A stretch of DNA of 27,999 nt from CAYYNP01 sp964472545 (GTDB taxonomy: Bacteria; Planctomycetota; Planctomycetia; Pirellulales; Thermoguttaceae), in assembly GCA_964472545.1 (NCBI GenBank), contig CAYYNP010000113.1:1-27999 (forward strand). The letters run 5' to 3'. Position 1 is the stretch's first letter. Each line of letters starts with the position of its first letter. Shown here in pieces: positions 6,579-14,514 of the stretch. Position numbers and translations under genes: made by a program. A model generated the notes under the pieces. That model made no database searches. It saw only the letters and a list, made by a program, of their open reading frames with translations, and had not been told where the DNA came from.

Positions 6579-9500
6579 CTACATCGTCGCGGTGGTCGTA
6601 TCGGTCTTGAACCGCGACACGAGATCGCGCAGGGCACTGGCTTGAGCCCCGAGTTCTTCGCTGCTGGAAGCCATCTCTTCGCTTCCGGCGGCCGCCTGCT
6701 CGGTAACTTCGGCGATGCCTTGGACCGCCTCGCCGACTTGGGTGGCGTTGCTGGCCTGCTCGACCGTGGCCGTGGCGATTTGGGAGATCTTGGCCACCGT
6801 CTCTTCGACGCCGGAGATGATCTCCTTCAGTGCGCTGCCGGTCTCGTCGCTGAGTTGTGCGCCTTCCTGGACGCGATTGCTCGACTCCTTGATCAGCGAC
6901 GTGATTTCTCCGGCGGCCTGATTCGAGCGTTCGGCCAGTTTGCGGACTTCGTCGGCCACGACGGCGAATCCCATGCCGTGTTCGCCGGCGCGGGCGGCTT
7001 CGATGGCCGCGTTCAGGGCCAGCAGGTTCGTCTGGCTGGCGATCTCGGAGATCACCTGAATGATCTCGGCGATCTGATCCGAACTGGTACGGATCAGTTC
7101 CATCGCCTCGATCGACTTCTGCACGGCCTGGCCGCCCTGTTCGGCCAACTCGTTGGTCTTCTTGGCGACCTTGTCGGCCTCGTGGGCGTTGTTCTTCACG
7201 CCGTCGATCGAAGCGGTCAGTTGTTCGATCGCCGCGCTGACCTCCTCCACGCTGGAGCTTTGCGTCTGCGCTCCGCTGGCCAGCGATTGTGAACTCTCGG
7301 CGATCACGCGCGAGCCCTCGTTGAACTGAGCCGCACTTTCGGTAACCTGGCCGATGATGCTGGAGAGATCTCGCAGCATGCGGTCGAAGCCGCCGGCCAA
7401 CTCGTCGATGGCCTCGTCGCCTTCGACGGTGATGCTTCGAGTCAGATCGCCTTCGGCGGCGGCGCCGACGACCTCCAGCAATTGGTCGACCTTGCGGCGG
7501 AGTGCCTCGGCCAGTTGACGTTCCTTCTCGGCCTGCTCGCGTTCTCGGGCGGCCTGCTCTTCCTGTTGCTGGCGTTCGGCGTCGGCGCGTTCCTTTTCGC
7601 GTTGGGCTTCTTCCTCTTGGCGCTTACGCTCGGCCTCGGCCTGTTGGCGTTCGGCCTCGGCCCGCTCTTGCTGCGCCGCCTGCTCGCGCTCGGCGGCGTC
7701 TTTGACGTCTTGCATCGCCTTGCCGACGGCGTCGATGGCGATGTTCAGCGAACCGGCCATCTGGCCCAGTTCGTCTTTGGTGCTCACTTCGGCCTTCCGG
7801 CTATAATCGCCCGAGGCCACCACCTCGAGCACACCGGCCACCTTGCGCACCGGGGTGACGACCAACCCGGAGATCCAGTAGGCCACGGCCACGATGATGC
7901 CGACGGCGATCAGGGCGATCATCACGGCGTTGTTGCGCAGCCCGCCCTTGGCCGCCGCCGAACTGGCTTGCATTTCCTCGATCGGAGCAAACGCCTCGGC
8001 CTGGTCGATTTCGGCCAGCAAGGCCCAGGTCGTATCGAAGAGCGTAATCGGCGTGTAGGCGCTGAGCACCGGGTTTCCGTTGTAGTCGGTGATGATCTTG
8101 GCGTCGACCTTGCCGCTGAGGGCCTGTGTGGCGGCTTCCGTATCGACGCCGTTCTTCTCGATCGTCCCGGCGAACGACGCCTTGACCGAGTGGCCCGTCG
8201 CGTCGAGGAACGAATCGGAACGCATCCGCTTGTCGGGTCCGACGAGATAGGTCTCGCCCGTTTCGCCCATGCCGGCCCGCACGCCCATGATGCCGTTGAT
8301 CGCATCCAACGGCAGTTGCAGGGCGACGATCACCTCGACGTTTCCTTCGTGCGTGACCGGCCCGGCTACGAAGCCGCAGGGATCGTTGTTGCTGGGTGCG
8401 TAGGGAGCGAAGTCGGCGAAGCCCACTTGCTTCGTATCGATGACGTCTCGCACCAACTGACCCAGGTTCGAGTCCTTATACGTCCCGTTGACGAAGTTCG
8501 TCTGGTAGTCCGCCTCGTGGCAAACCGTGTAGAAGCAATAGCCGTCCGGGTTGATCAGGAACAGATCGTAGTAGCCGTACTGCTCGTTGTACTGCGTGAA
8601 GAAGTCCTTATCCTTGCCCTCGATCTTCGGGCAAAAGGCCTCGGCCACGTCGATTTCCGCGAGTACCACCCAGGTTGTGGTTCCTATCTTCAGCGGTGCC
8701 CACGCCGAGAGGACCGGGTTGCCGTTGTAGTCGATGATCACGTTGGCGTCGGTGTTACCTGCCAACGCACTCTTGACGGCCTCCGTATCTGCGCTACCCT
8801 TTTCAGGGTTTTTGAACGAGGCAGTGACCGTGTGGTGTGTGGGATCGAGAAAGGAGTCGGATCGCATCAAGAGATCGGGGCCGACCAGATAGGTTTCCCC
8901 GGTCTCTCCCAATCCGGTTCGTACCTGCATGATCTGGTTGATTTCTTTCAGCGAAACCTGAAAGGCCGCCACGCCGACAAACGTCCCGTCTGCATCGTGG
9001 ATCGGTGTGGAGACAAAAGCCGCCGGTTCGTTGGAAGGCTCGTACCAGGCAAAGTCGGCGAAGGCGATGTCCGTCTTTCCCTCGCGGAAGGCTTCTGCCA
9101 GGCCGCTGTCGCTGAGCGGCCCCGATTCGAGGTTTTCGCCGAAATCGGACTCTTGGGCCACGGTATAGACGACGTTTCCGCTCGGGTCGATCAGAAACAG
9201 ATCGTAGAATCCGTAGGTCTCGCAATGGGTCTTCAGACCCGGATGACGCTGGTCGTGGACGGCCTTGTAGGCTTCGCTCTCGACGCCTTCGCTAAAGGCC
9301 TCGGTAAACGCCGACAAGCCCGTGGTGTAGCGGAGATTCTTCTGAGTGTCACGCATCAGGGCGAGTCGTTGGCCGAAGTAGTCGCTGATCTGGTTTTTCT
9401 TGATTTCGCGAACGGCCATCAGTTTCTTGAAGGCCTCTTCGCGGAGCGTGGCCACCGTTTCCACGAGCACGCCCATGTCGCCTTGGCGTTCCTCGAAGTA

Positions 9501-9725
9501 GTTCTCGATCTGGTTCTTCTTCACGTCTCGCAAGGCGACCAATTGCGAGAAGACTTGCGTCTCCAGCGCCGTGGCCGACTCGTCTTCCGCGGTCTGCAGG
9601 GCGTCGCTGGCTCCGCCGTAGGAGAACCAAGCGGCACACGCCAGCGGGATCACACCCACGAGCAAGAAGAACGTAATCAGCTTGAACTTCATGCTGCGGT
9701 CGAGGAACTTCTTCCAGAGATTCAT
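6579..9725 (-). CDS. Methyl-accepting chemotaxis protein with duplicated Cache-type sensor and two HAMP domains
   Basis: 1048 residues. The ATG at 9725 is preferred to the adjacent GTG because GGAGGAG lies 6 bp upstream. A first membrane helix (FFLLVGVIPLACAAWF) is followed by a long periplasmic part. A helical motif (VKKNQIENYF / IKKNQISDYF) is repeated there, and two homologous sensor halves follow, each with GETGETYLVGPD, MRSDSFLD and DYNGNPVLSA. This is a Cache-like internal duplication. The second membrane helix is MIALIAVGIIVAVAYWI. HAMP follows, then a charged Ala/Glu/Arg/Gln-rich helix at about 675-742, a second HAMP-like segment (LLEVVGAAAEGDLTR), and the MCP signalling domain with hairpin tip VVADEVRKLAERSNQAAGEI. 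No C-terminal CheR-docking pentapeptide is seen. The ligand cannot be read from sequence. Expression probably depends on the structured leader at 9801-9959. Confidence 0.92.
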   Translation of the reverse strand: MNLWKKFLDRSMKFKLITFFLLVGVIPLACAAWFSYGGASDALQTAEDESATALETQVFSQLVALRDVKKNQIENYFEERQGDMGVLVETVATLREEAFKKLMAVREIKKNQISDYFGQRLALMRDTQKNLRYTTGLSAFTEAFSEGVESEAYKAVHDQRHPGLKTHCETYGFYDLFLIDPSGNVVYTVAQESDFGENLESGPLSDSGLAEAFREGKTDIAFADFAWYEPSNEPAAFVSTPIHDADGTFVGVAAFQVSLKEINQIMQVRTGLGETGETYLVGPDLLMRSDSFLDPTHHTVTASFKNPEKGSADTEAVKSALAGNTDANVIIDYNGNPVLSAWAPLKIGTTTWVVLAEIDVAEAFCPKIEGKDKDFFTQYNEQYGYYDLFLINPDGYCFYTVCHEADYQTNFVNGTYKDSNLGQLVRDVIDTKQVGFADFAPYAPSNNDPCGFVAGPVTHEGNVEVIVALQLPLDAINGIMGVRAGMGETGETYLVGPDKRMRSDSFLDATGHSVKASFAGTIEKNGVDTEAATQALSGKVDAKIITDYNGNPVLSAYTPITLFDTTWALLAEIDQAEAFAPIEEMQASSAAAKGGLRNNAVMIALIAVGIIVAVAYWISGLVVTPVRKVAGVLEVVASGDYSRKAEVSTKDELGQMAGSLNIAIDAVGKAMQDVKDAAEREQAAQQERAEAERQQAEAERKRQEEEAQREKERADAERQQQEEQAAREREQAEKERQLAEALRRKVDQLLEVVGAAAEGDLTRSITVEGDEAIDELAGGFDRMLRDLSSIIGQVTESAAQFNEGSRVIAESSQSLASGAQTQSSSVEEVSAAIEQLTASIDGVKNNAHEADKVAKKTNELAEQGGQAVQKSIEAMELIRTSSDQIAEIIQVISEIASQTNLLALNAAIEAARAGEHGMGFAVVADEVRKLAERSNQAAGEITSLIKESSNRVQEGAQLSDETGSALKEIISGVEETVAKISQIATATVEQASNATQVGEAVQGIAEVTEQAAAGSEEMASSSEELGAQASALRDLVSRFKTDTTTATM

Positions 9726-9800
9726 CACTCACTCCTCCAAGAACATCGAATAGAACGCACGCTGGAGTCGGCCACGCGGCCGAACCCTCCCCACACCAAC

Positions 9801-9959
9801 AAAAAAAGGCACAACGGAGGTCGCGCTTGCCTTGCGACAGGCGGTTGACGTCCGTTGTGCCTTCAAATGACAGATCCACCGTACGGGACCTGCCAGCTAA
9901 GGCCGGCTCGCAAAGGCGAGCCCGGCTTCCTTCTGGAAACGGCCAGAAGGGACGCTTGT
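9801..9959 (-). ncRNA. Structured leader RNA with terminator upstream of the chemoreceptor (copy A)
   Basis: Read on the minus strand: CCTTC (9950-9946), then a local hairpin CCTTCTGG/CCAGAAGG (9950-9943 with 9936-9929). P2 is GGCTCGC/GCGAGCC (9922-9916 with 9911-9905). Then come GGCCTTAGCTG, P3 CAGGTCC/GGATCTG (9892-9886 with 9877-9871, one G-U pair), and GTCATTTGAAGG. The terminator stem is GGCACAACGGA/TCCGTTGTGCC (9861-9851 with 9818-9808), followed by seven U residues. The start codon is about 75 nt beyond. CCTTC can also pair with GAAGG (9864-9860), closing a junction around P2 and P3 and invading the terminator base. Copy B at 10114-10252 shares the junction sequences and shows compensatory stem changes. 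No riboswitch family I know matches. A protein-responsive attenuator is also possible. Confidence 0.65.
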
Positions 9960-9965
9960 GTCAAA

Positions 9966-9994
9966 ACGCTAGGTCGCAAATATCGCCGTGTCAA
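9966..9994 (-). promoter_or_regulatory. Sigma-70-type promoter for the chemoreceptor leader
   Basis: On the minus strand TTGACA (9994-9989, perfect -35) and TAGCGT (9971-9966, weak -10) are 17 bp apart. The predicted start near 9959 lies just before the first conserved block of leader copy A. This fits an RNA that begins with the structured element. Confidence 0.5.
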
Positions 9995-10102
9995 ATGCCT
10001 ACTGAACGGATCGCATTTCCGCAGGTACGCATCGATTCTGCGGCACCAGCGGCAGTCCGTTGATATCACGGAACTTGTGGCACGGAAGACCCGGCCGGAA
10101 GC
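9995..10102. promoter_or_regulatory. Divergent control region between the two leader RNAs
   Basis: About 108 bp separate the two predicted transcript starts. It contains CCGCAG (10019-10024) and CTGCGG (10038-10043), an inverted pair 13 bp apart that could be an operator. No coding region is credible here. No regulator gene lies next to it. Confidence 0.35.
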
Positions 10103-10108
10103 TATGCT
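10103..10108 (+). promoter_or_regulatory. Possible -10 element for the heme-kinase leader
   Basis: TATGCT lies 6 bp before the proposed start of leader copy B. The same hexamer serves as -10 in the predicted promoters at 116 and 12594. No good -35 is found 16-18 bp upstream, so an activator or another sigma factor may be needed. Confidence 0.3.
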
Positions 10109-10113
10109 GTCAT

Positions 10114-10252
10114 AGGTGAGGTTTCCCTTCAACGGGATCGGCCCCGATAGCGGGGCGGCCTTAGTTGCCGGGTTTCGGGCCCGTCACTTGAAGGCACAAC
10201 GGACGAAGCACCTTTTTTCGCGTCAGGGTCGGCTTCCGTTGTGCCATTTTTT
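10114..10252 (+). ncRNA. Structured leader RNA with terminator upstream of the heme-sensor kinase (copy B)
   Basis: Order of elements: TCCCTTCAACGGGA (10124-10137). P2 GCCCCG/CGGGGC (10141-10146 with 10151-10156, loop ATAG). The junction GGCCTTAGTTG (10157-10167). P3 CGGG/CCCG (10169-10172 with 10180-10183). TCACTTGAAGG. The terminator stem is GGCACAACGGA/TCCGTTGTGCC (10193-10203 with 10235-10245), followed by A and six U residues. CCTTCAA (10126-10132) is a perfect 7-bp complement of TTGAAGG (10188-10194), so a closing helix around P2 and P3 would use the base of the terminator. This predicts a switch between read-through and termination. It is homologous to copy A with changed but still paired stem bases. 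About 155 nt of untranslated sequence follow before the likely start codon. Confidence 0.65.
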
Positions 10253-10409
10253 GTTCGGCGGCGCACGTGAAGGCGTGCGAGCCCATGCACGCAGAACTCT
10301 CGCCGGGATTGGGGCGCCGACGACGGCATCGAACTTCGCTCACATGACGAAGAAGAAAATGATACGGGACCGCAGTTTCGCGTCGAGGGCCGGTAGCCGA
10401 GAGGACGTG

Positions 10410-12434
10410 ATGAGGACTTCAATGCGTCAACGGTTCCGGCGTACACGATATGTCTGGGCGGCCGCGGCAGCTTGGTCGGTGATGATCGCCGGCCTTTCGA
10501 TCTGGTACGTTGCCAGCCAGCGCAGCAACGGCCTCGAGATGGCCAGGGCGTACGCCAGGGCGGCCCACGAAAAGGACGTGCTCTATCGCCGGTGGAACGC
10601 GTTTCACGGGGGAGTTTACGTACCGGTTACGAAAGCCACGCCGCCGAATCCCTACCTCGACGTTCCCGAACGCGACTTGGTCACGCCGTCGGGCAAGCAG
10701 CTCACGTTGGTGAATCCGGCCTATATGACCCGTCAAGTTCATGAAGTCGCCGCGACGCATGGCGGCATCAACGCACATATCACGAGCCTCAAACCGTTGA
10801 ACCCGGCCAACGCACCGGGACCCTGGGAACGGCGGGCCTTGGAGGCCATCGAACAAGGGCAGACCGAGGTCAGCGGCATCCAAAGCGTCGGCGAGGAGCC
10901 CCACATGCGCCTCATTCGACCGCTCTACGTCGAGCAAGGCTGTCTGAAATGCCACGGCGATCAAGGCTATGAACTGGGCGACGTGCGAGGCGGGATCAGC
11001 GTGTCCGTGCCGGTCGCCTCGATCTGGTCGACCCAATCGCAGCAGTCGCAGTGGGTACTGTTCGGGTACGGCTGTCTGTGGGTGCTGGGGATCGCCACGA
11101 TCGGCTTCGGCGGCAGAGAACTACGGCGGCACATGACGCAACGAGAGACGGCCGCGCGCCGTCTCGAGGCCACGGCCGAGGACCTCAAGCGGGCAAACGC
11201 GTCACTGCAGGAGCAGTTTGCAGTCGCCCGGGCGGCCACCAAGGCAAAGAGCGAGTTCCTGGCCAACATGAGCCACGAAATCCGCACACCGATGACGGCG
11301 ATCCTCGGCTTCTCGGACGTGCTTCGAGGAAGGCTCGAAGATCAACAGGACGTTTCGGCAGTCGAGACCATCAAACGCAACGGAGAGTATTTGCTCGAGT
11401 TGATCAACGATATCCTCGACCTTTCCAGGATCGAGGCCGGCAAGCTCGAGGTCGAACGCACCGAGTGTTCGCCGGCATCCGTCGTCAACGACGTTGCGTC
11501 GCTGATGTGCGTCCCTGCCGAGTCGAAGGGCCTGCGCCTGGAGGTCGAGTTCCGCGGGGCGATCCCCGATGCGATTCTCAGCGACCCGATCCGACTCCGG
11601 CAGATACTGATCAACCTGCTGGGGAACGCCGTCAAGTTCACGGATGCTGGTGGTGTGCGGCTCGTCGCGCAATTGGTCCGAGGTGCGGGCGGGCCGGCGC
11701 TGCTTCGATTCGACGTGACGGACACCGGCGTCGGCATGCGCCCCGACCAGCTCCCGGAACTCTTCGAGCCGTTCACGCAGGCCGACTCTTCGACCAGCCG
11801 AAAACACTCCGGCAGCGGTTTGGGGTTGGCCATCAGCCGGCGGCTGGCAGAGGCGCTCGGCGGCGATATTTCCGTCACCAGCAGTCTCGGAAAGGGAAGC
11901 ACTTTCAGCCTCACGGTCGATACCGGCTCGCTGGAAGGAGTCGCCTTGCGGGAAAACGCGACCGCGGAGCCGGCAGGCATTCAACGAGAGCCGGCACAGA
12001 CGGCTACTGCGAAAGACGAACTCGATTGCCGAGTCTTGTTGGCCGAAGACGGCCCGGACAACCAAAGGCTGATCAGCCTCATACTGAAGATGTCCGGCGC
12101 CGTTGTCGAGGTGGCTGAGGACGGGCAAGTCGCCTGCGATATGGTCTCGGCGGCCAACGCAAGAGGCGAGCCCTACGACGTGATCCTCATGGATATGATG
12201 ATGCCCAACAAGGACGGCTACCAGGCGACCCGCGAGCTGCGCGCCGACGGCTGTACGACTGCGATCATCGCACTCACGGCCAACGCCATGGCGGGCGACG
12301 CCGAGAAGTGCCTTCGCGCGGGTTGCGACGAGTACCTCGCTAAGCCTTTCGACAGCAAGACGTTCTTGCCGCTGGTGGCTCAATATGCTCGGAAGCGACA
12401 GACGGCCGAGGGAAGGGACGTGTGCATCGGATAG
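10410..12434 (+). CDS. Membrane hybrid histidine kinase with c-type-heme (Tll0287/DUF3365-like) sensor
   Basis: 674 residues from ATG 10410 (AGGA 4 bp before GTGATG). ATG 10422 also has a good GAGGA, so the exact start is open. The upstream frame back to 10116 runs through the leader RNA and is not used. A membrane helix (VWAAAAAWSVMIAGLSIWYV) is followed by a periplasmic domain with PNPYLDVPERDLV and the heme-attachment motif CLKCHG (C178, C181, H182), typical of DUF3365/Tll0287-like redox or gas sensors. A second helix (WVLFGYGCLWVLGIATIGF) leads to a coiled coil, HisKA (FLANMSHEIRTPMTAILGF, H289), HATPase (NLLGNAVKFTD, DTGVGM, GSGLGLAIS) and a receiver with phospho-acceptor D595 (VILMDMMMPNKDG). 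No HPt domain is attached, so phosphate must pass to another protein; the HPt of the giant kinase nearby is a candidate. Confidence 0.9.
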   Translation: MRTSMRQRFRRTRYVWAAAAAWSVMIAGLSIWYVASQRSNGLEMARAYARAAHEKDVLYRRWNAFHGGVYVPVTKATPPNPYLDVPERDLVTPSGKQLTLVNPAYMTRQVHEVAATHGGINAHITSLKPLNPANAPGPWERRALEAIEQGQTEVSGIQSVGEEPHMRLIRPLYVEQGCLKCHGDQGYELGDVRGGISVSVPVASIWSTQSQQSQWVLFGYGCLWVLGIATIGFGGRELRRHMTQRETAARRLEATAEDLKRANASLQEQFAVARAATKAKSEFLANMSHEIRTPMTAILGFSDVLRGRLEDQQDVSAVETIKRNGEYLLELINDILDLSRIEAGKLEVERTECSPASVVNDVASLMCVPAESKGLRLEVEFRGAIPDAILSDPIRLRQILINLLGNAVKFTDAGGVRLVAQLVRGAGGPALLRFDVTDTGVGMRPDQLPELFEPFTQADSSTSRKHSGSGLGLAISRRLAEALGGDISVTSSLGKGSTFSLTVDTGSLEGVALRENATAEPAGIQREPAQTATAKDELDCRVLLAEDGPDNQRLISLILKMSGAVVEVAEDGQVACDMVSAANARGEPYDVILMDMMMPNKDGYQATRELRADGCTTAIIALTANAMAGDAEKCLRAGCDEYLAKPFDSKTFLPLVAQYARKRQTAEGRDVCIG

Positions 12435-12570
12435 TATCCAAACTTCTTCCGTCGGGCAGGCCGGTCGGCACGGAGTTTCTCCTCGACGACGACCTTCATG
12501 CACTACAGCAACTACCCCCCGTATTGCCTGCACCCATCAGATATCCCATCGTTGCCTGGCTCAACTGCCA

Positions 12571-12599
12571 TTGGCACCCCCATTGGGGTACGGTATGCT
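12571..12599 (+). promoter_or_regulatory. Sigma-70-type promoter for the kinase operon
   Basis: TTGGCA (12571-12576) and TATGCT (12594-12599) are spaced by 17 bp, predicting a start near 12606 and a leader of about 90 nt. The spacer contains CCCC/GGGG, a possible small hairpin. The rest of 12435-12695 holds no credible gene. Confidence 0.45.
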
Positions 12600-12695
12600 C
12601 TTGTCAACTGGCTAAAGGAGATCACGCTCCGAGGAGCTTCCGGCGGCTTGCAGAGCCGTGCGGCTTGAAACCACGCTCGAATAAAGGCAGCCGAG

Positions 12696-14507
12696 ATGGG
12701 TCTCTCAGTGCAGTTTCGATCGTTGACGGTGCGGGTCGTTGTGCTGGTCCTGACCGCGCTGACCGTGTTCTCTTTGGCATTGGGGCTGACCGCCTACACG
12801 ATCACCCGCAACTGGCTGGAGCAGACCGCCGTCTCTCACCTCGAGGCGTTGGCATCCGCCCGGCAGACGGCGTTGCAGATCCAACTCCGCGACTTCTTGG
12901 AGACTGCCAGCGCGTTCGTGGAGCCCGATTTGGAGGCCGACGTGACGGCGCTGCTTCAGGCCGAAGGCCCACAGCAGGAGACTCTGCGCCAAGACTTGGC
13001 GGCCAAGATGCGGCGTAGTATGGGGGCGACCGAGCACACGCTGGGCGCCACGATTGTCGATCTCGAAGGTGGCGTGATTGTCCAAACGTCTGAGGAACTC
13101 GGGGAGAGCATGGACCGGATTTCGTCACTGGTAGAGCAAGGGACGTCAAGGGCGTTCATCTCCGATCCGGTTGCCCGAGGTGAGAACGTCTACCTGGACA
13201 TGGCCACGCCGTTGCGCGACCTGAAGGGCGACACGACGGCGGTGTTGATCCTCCGCGTCAGCGGCCGGGAGATCCTGTCCATCACCGGAGACTACACCGG
13301 ACTGGGAGACACGGGCGAGACGGTTCTCGGCGCGCGGCGGGGAGACGTAGTCCACTTCCTGGCACCGCTGCGCTTCGATCCCAACATGAGCCAGATCGAA
13401 CCGGCCGCGGCCGACGGCGAGCGAGCCAAGCCGTTGATACACGCCACGGCCGGACAGTCGGGCACGACCGAAGCGATGGACTACCGAGACACGCGGGTGG
13501 TCGCCGCCTATCGGCCCGTTTCTCCGACCGGCTGGGGGCTGGTCGTCAAGCAAGACGTCAGCGAAACGCTGGCCACCGTCGCGCGGCTCCAGACGACTTT
13601 GGTCGTCGGGTTGCTCGTTCTGTTGGGCCTCGGAACGATCGCCACGCTCCCACTGGCATACACCTTCACCCGACCGCTGCGCGAATTGGAGGACGCCACA
13701 CGCCGCGTGTCTGAAGGCGACCTGAGTACGCACGTCTCGGGGAAGTCGGACGACGAAGTCGGACGCCTGGCACAGTCCTTCAATGCGATGGTGGACCACC
13801 TCCGCGAGGCACGCGACGACCTGCAACGGAAGAACCACGAGTTGTCGGCCTTCGCTTACGTCGTTTCTCACGATCTGAAGGCCCCGCTGCGGGCGATCGA
13901 CAACCTTGCCGAGTGGCTGCAAGAAGACCTCGCAGACGGCCTGAACGAGGAGCATCAAACGCAAATGAACTTGCTCCGCGGCCGAGTACGGCGAATGGGC
14001 GGGCTGATCGACGGATTGCTCGAGTATTCGCGGATCGGACGCGTCCGAAATCCGAGTGCCGAAGTACACACCGACGCCTTGGTGGGCGCGATGATCGACG
14101 CCGTCGATCCACCGGACCACATTCGCGTAGAGCTTTGCGACGATATGCCGACCGTCGAAGCGGACGAGTTGAGACTAGGCCAGGTCTTCCAGAACTTGAT
14201 CCAGAACGCGGTGAAGTACCATCCCGGCCCGGAGGGGAACGTTCGCATAGACTGCCGCGAAACCGACGGCTTCTGGGAATTCTGCATCAGCGACGACGGT
14301 GCGGGGATCGCACCACGTTATCATCAGCGGATCTTCCAGATCTTCCAGACGCTGCACACACGCGACGAGGTGGAGAGCACCGGCGTGGGGCTCTCGCTCG
14401 TGCAGAGGATCGTGGAGGACAACGGCGGGGAAGTCTGGGTAGATTCCAACGGCGTGCCGGGCGAAGGCGCGGCCTTCAGATTCACGTGGCCGAAAACAGA
14501 GGACTGA
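12696..14507 (+). CDS. Membrane sensor histidine kinase with extracytoplasmic Cache-like sensor and HAMP
   Basis: 603 residues. The first membrane helix is VVVLVLTALTVFSLALGLTAYTI. The periplasmic domain (about 35-290) has Cache-type features (GATIVDLEGGVIVQT, GDTGETVLGARRGD, AYRPVSPTGWGLVVKQDV). The second helix TTLVVGLLVLLGLGTIATLPLAY leads to HAMP (TRPLRELEDATRRVSEGDLS). A HisKA of the phytochrome-kinase type follows (FAYVVSHDLKAPLRAI, H392), then HATPase (FQNLIQNAVKYH, DDGAGI, STGVGLSLVQRI). It lacks a receiver. The response regulator starts 7 bp after its stop, and that regulator is of the Rcp1 type usually paired with such kinases, so they probably form a cognate pair. It is the first gene of a four-gene operon. 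Confidence 0.9.
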   Translation: MGLSVQFRSLTVRVVVLVLTALTVFSLALGLTAYTITRNWLEQTAVSHLEALASARQTALQIQLRDFLETASAFVEPDLEADVTALLQAEGPQQETLRQDLAAKMRRSMGATEHTLGATIVDLEGGVIVQTSEELGESMDRISSLVEQGTSRAFISDPVARGENVYLDMATPLRDLKGDTTAVLILRVSGREILSITGDYTGLGDTGETVLGARRGDVVHFLAPLRFDPNMSQIEPAAADGERAKPLIHATAGQSGTTEAMDYRDTRVVAAYRPVSPTGWGLVVKQDVSETLATVARLQTTLVVGLLVLLGLGTIATLPLAYTFTRPLRELEDATRRVSEGDLSTHVSGKSDDEVGRLAQSFNAMVDHLREARDDLQRKNHELSAFAYVVSHDLKAPLRAIDNLAEWLQEDLADGLNEEHQTQMNLLRGRVRRMGGLIDGLLEYSRIGRVRNPSAEVHTDALVGAMIDAVDPPDHIRVELCDDMPTVEADELRLGQVFQNLIQNAVKYHPGPEGNVRIDCRETDGFWEFCISDDGAGIAPRYHQRIFQIFQTLHTRDEVESTGVGLSLVQRIVEDNGGEVWVDSNGVPGEGAAFRFTWPKTED

Positions 14508-14514
14508 CCGAACG

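Noticed and set aside
7482..9848. 788-codon open frame on the plus strand opposite the chemoreceptor
   Set aside because: It is a GC-rich antisense shadow. The minus strand encodes clear Cache, HAMP and MCP motifs, while this frame shows no recognisable domain and runs into the leader RNA.
10078..10092. Sigma-54 promoter at TGGCACGG
   Set aside because: The -24-like TGGCAC is present, but the required GC of the -12 element is missing at the proper spacing.
9801..10252. c-di-GMP-I (GEMM) riboswitch, suggested by chemoreceptor context
   Set aside because: The family's conserved GACGCAAAGC-type core and GAAA tetraloop-receptor arrangement are not present in either copy.
9801..10252. Miniature transposon with long inverted ends
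   Set aside because: Not fully excluded, but stem positions changed in a compensatory way while loops drifted, poly-U follows each stem in the sense direction, and both copies lie at the right distance before start codons. These favour RNA function.
10116..10409. N-terminal extension of the heme kinase back to 10116
   Set aside because: It would translate the structured leader and its terminator. The signal-anchor helix and a good ribosome site support a start at 10410 or 10422.
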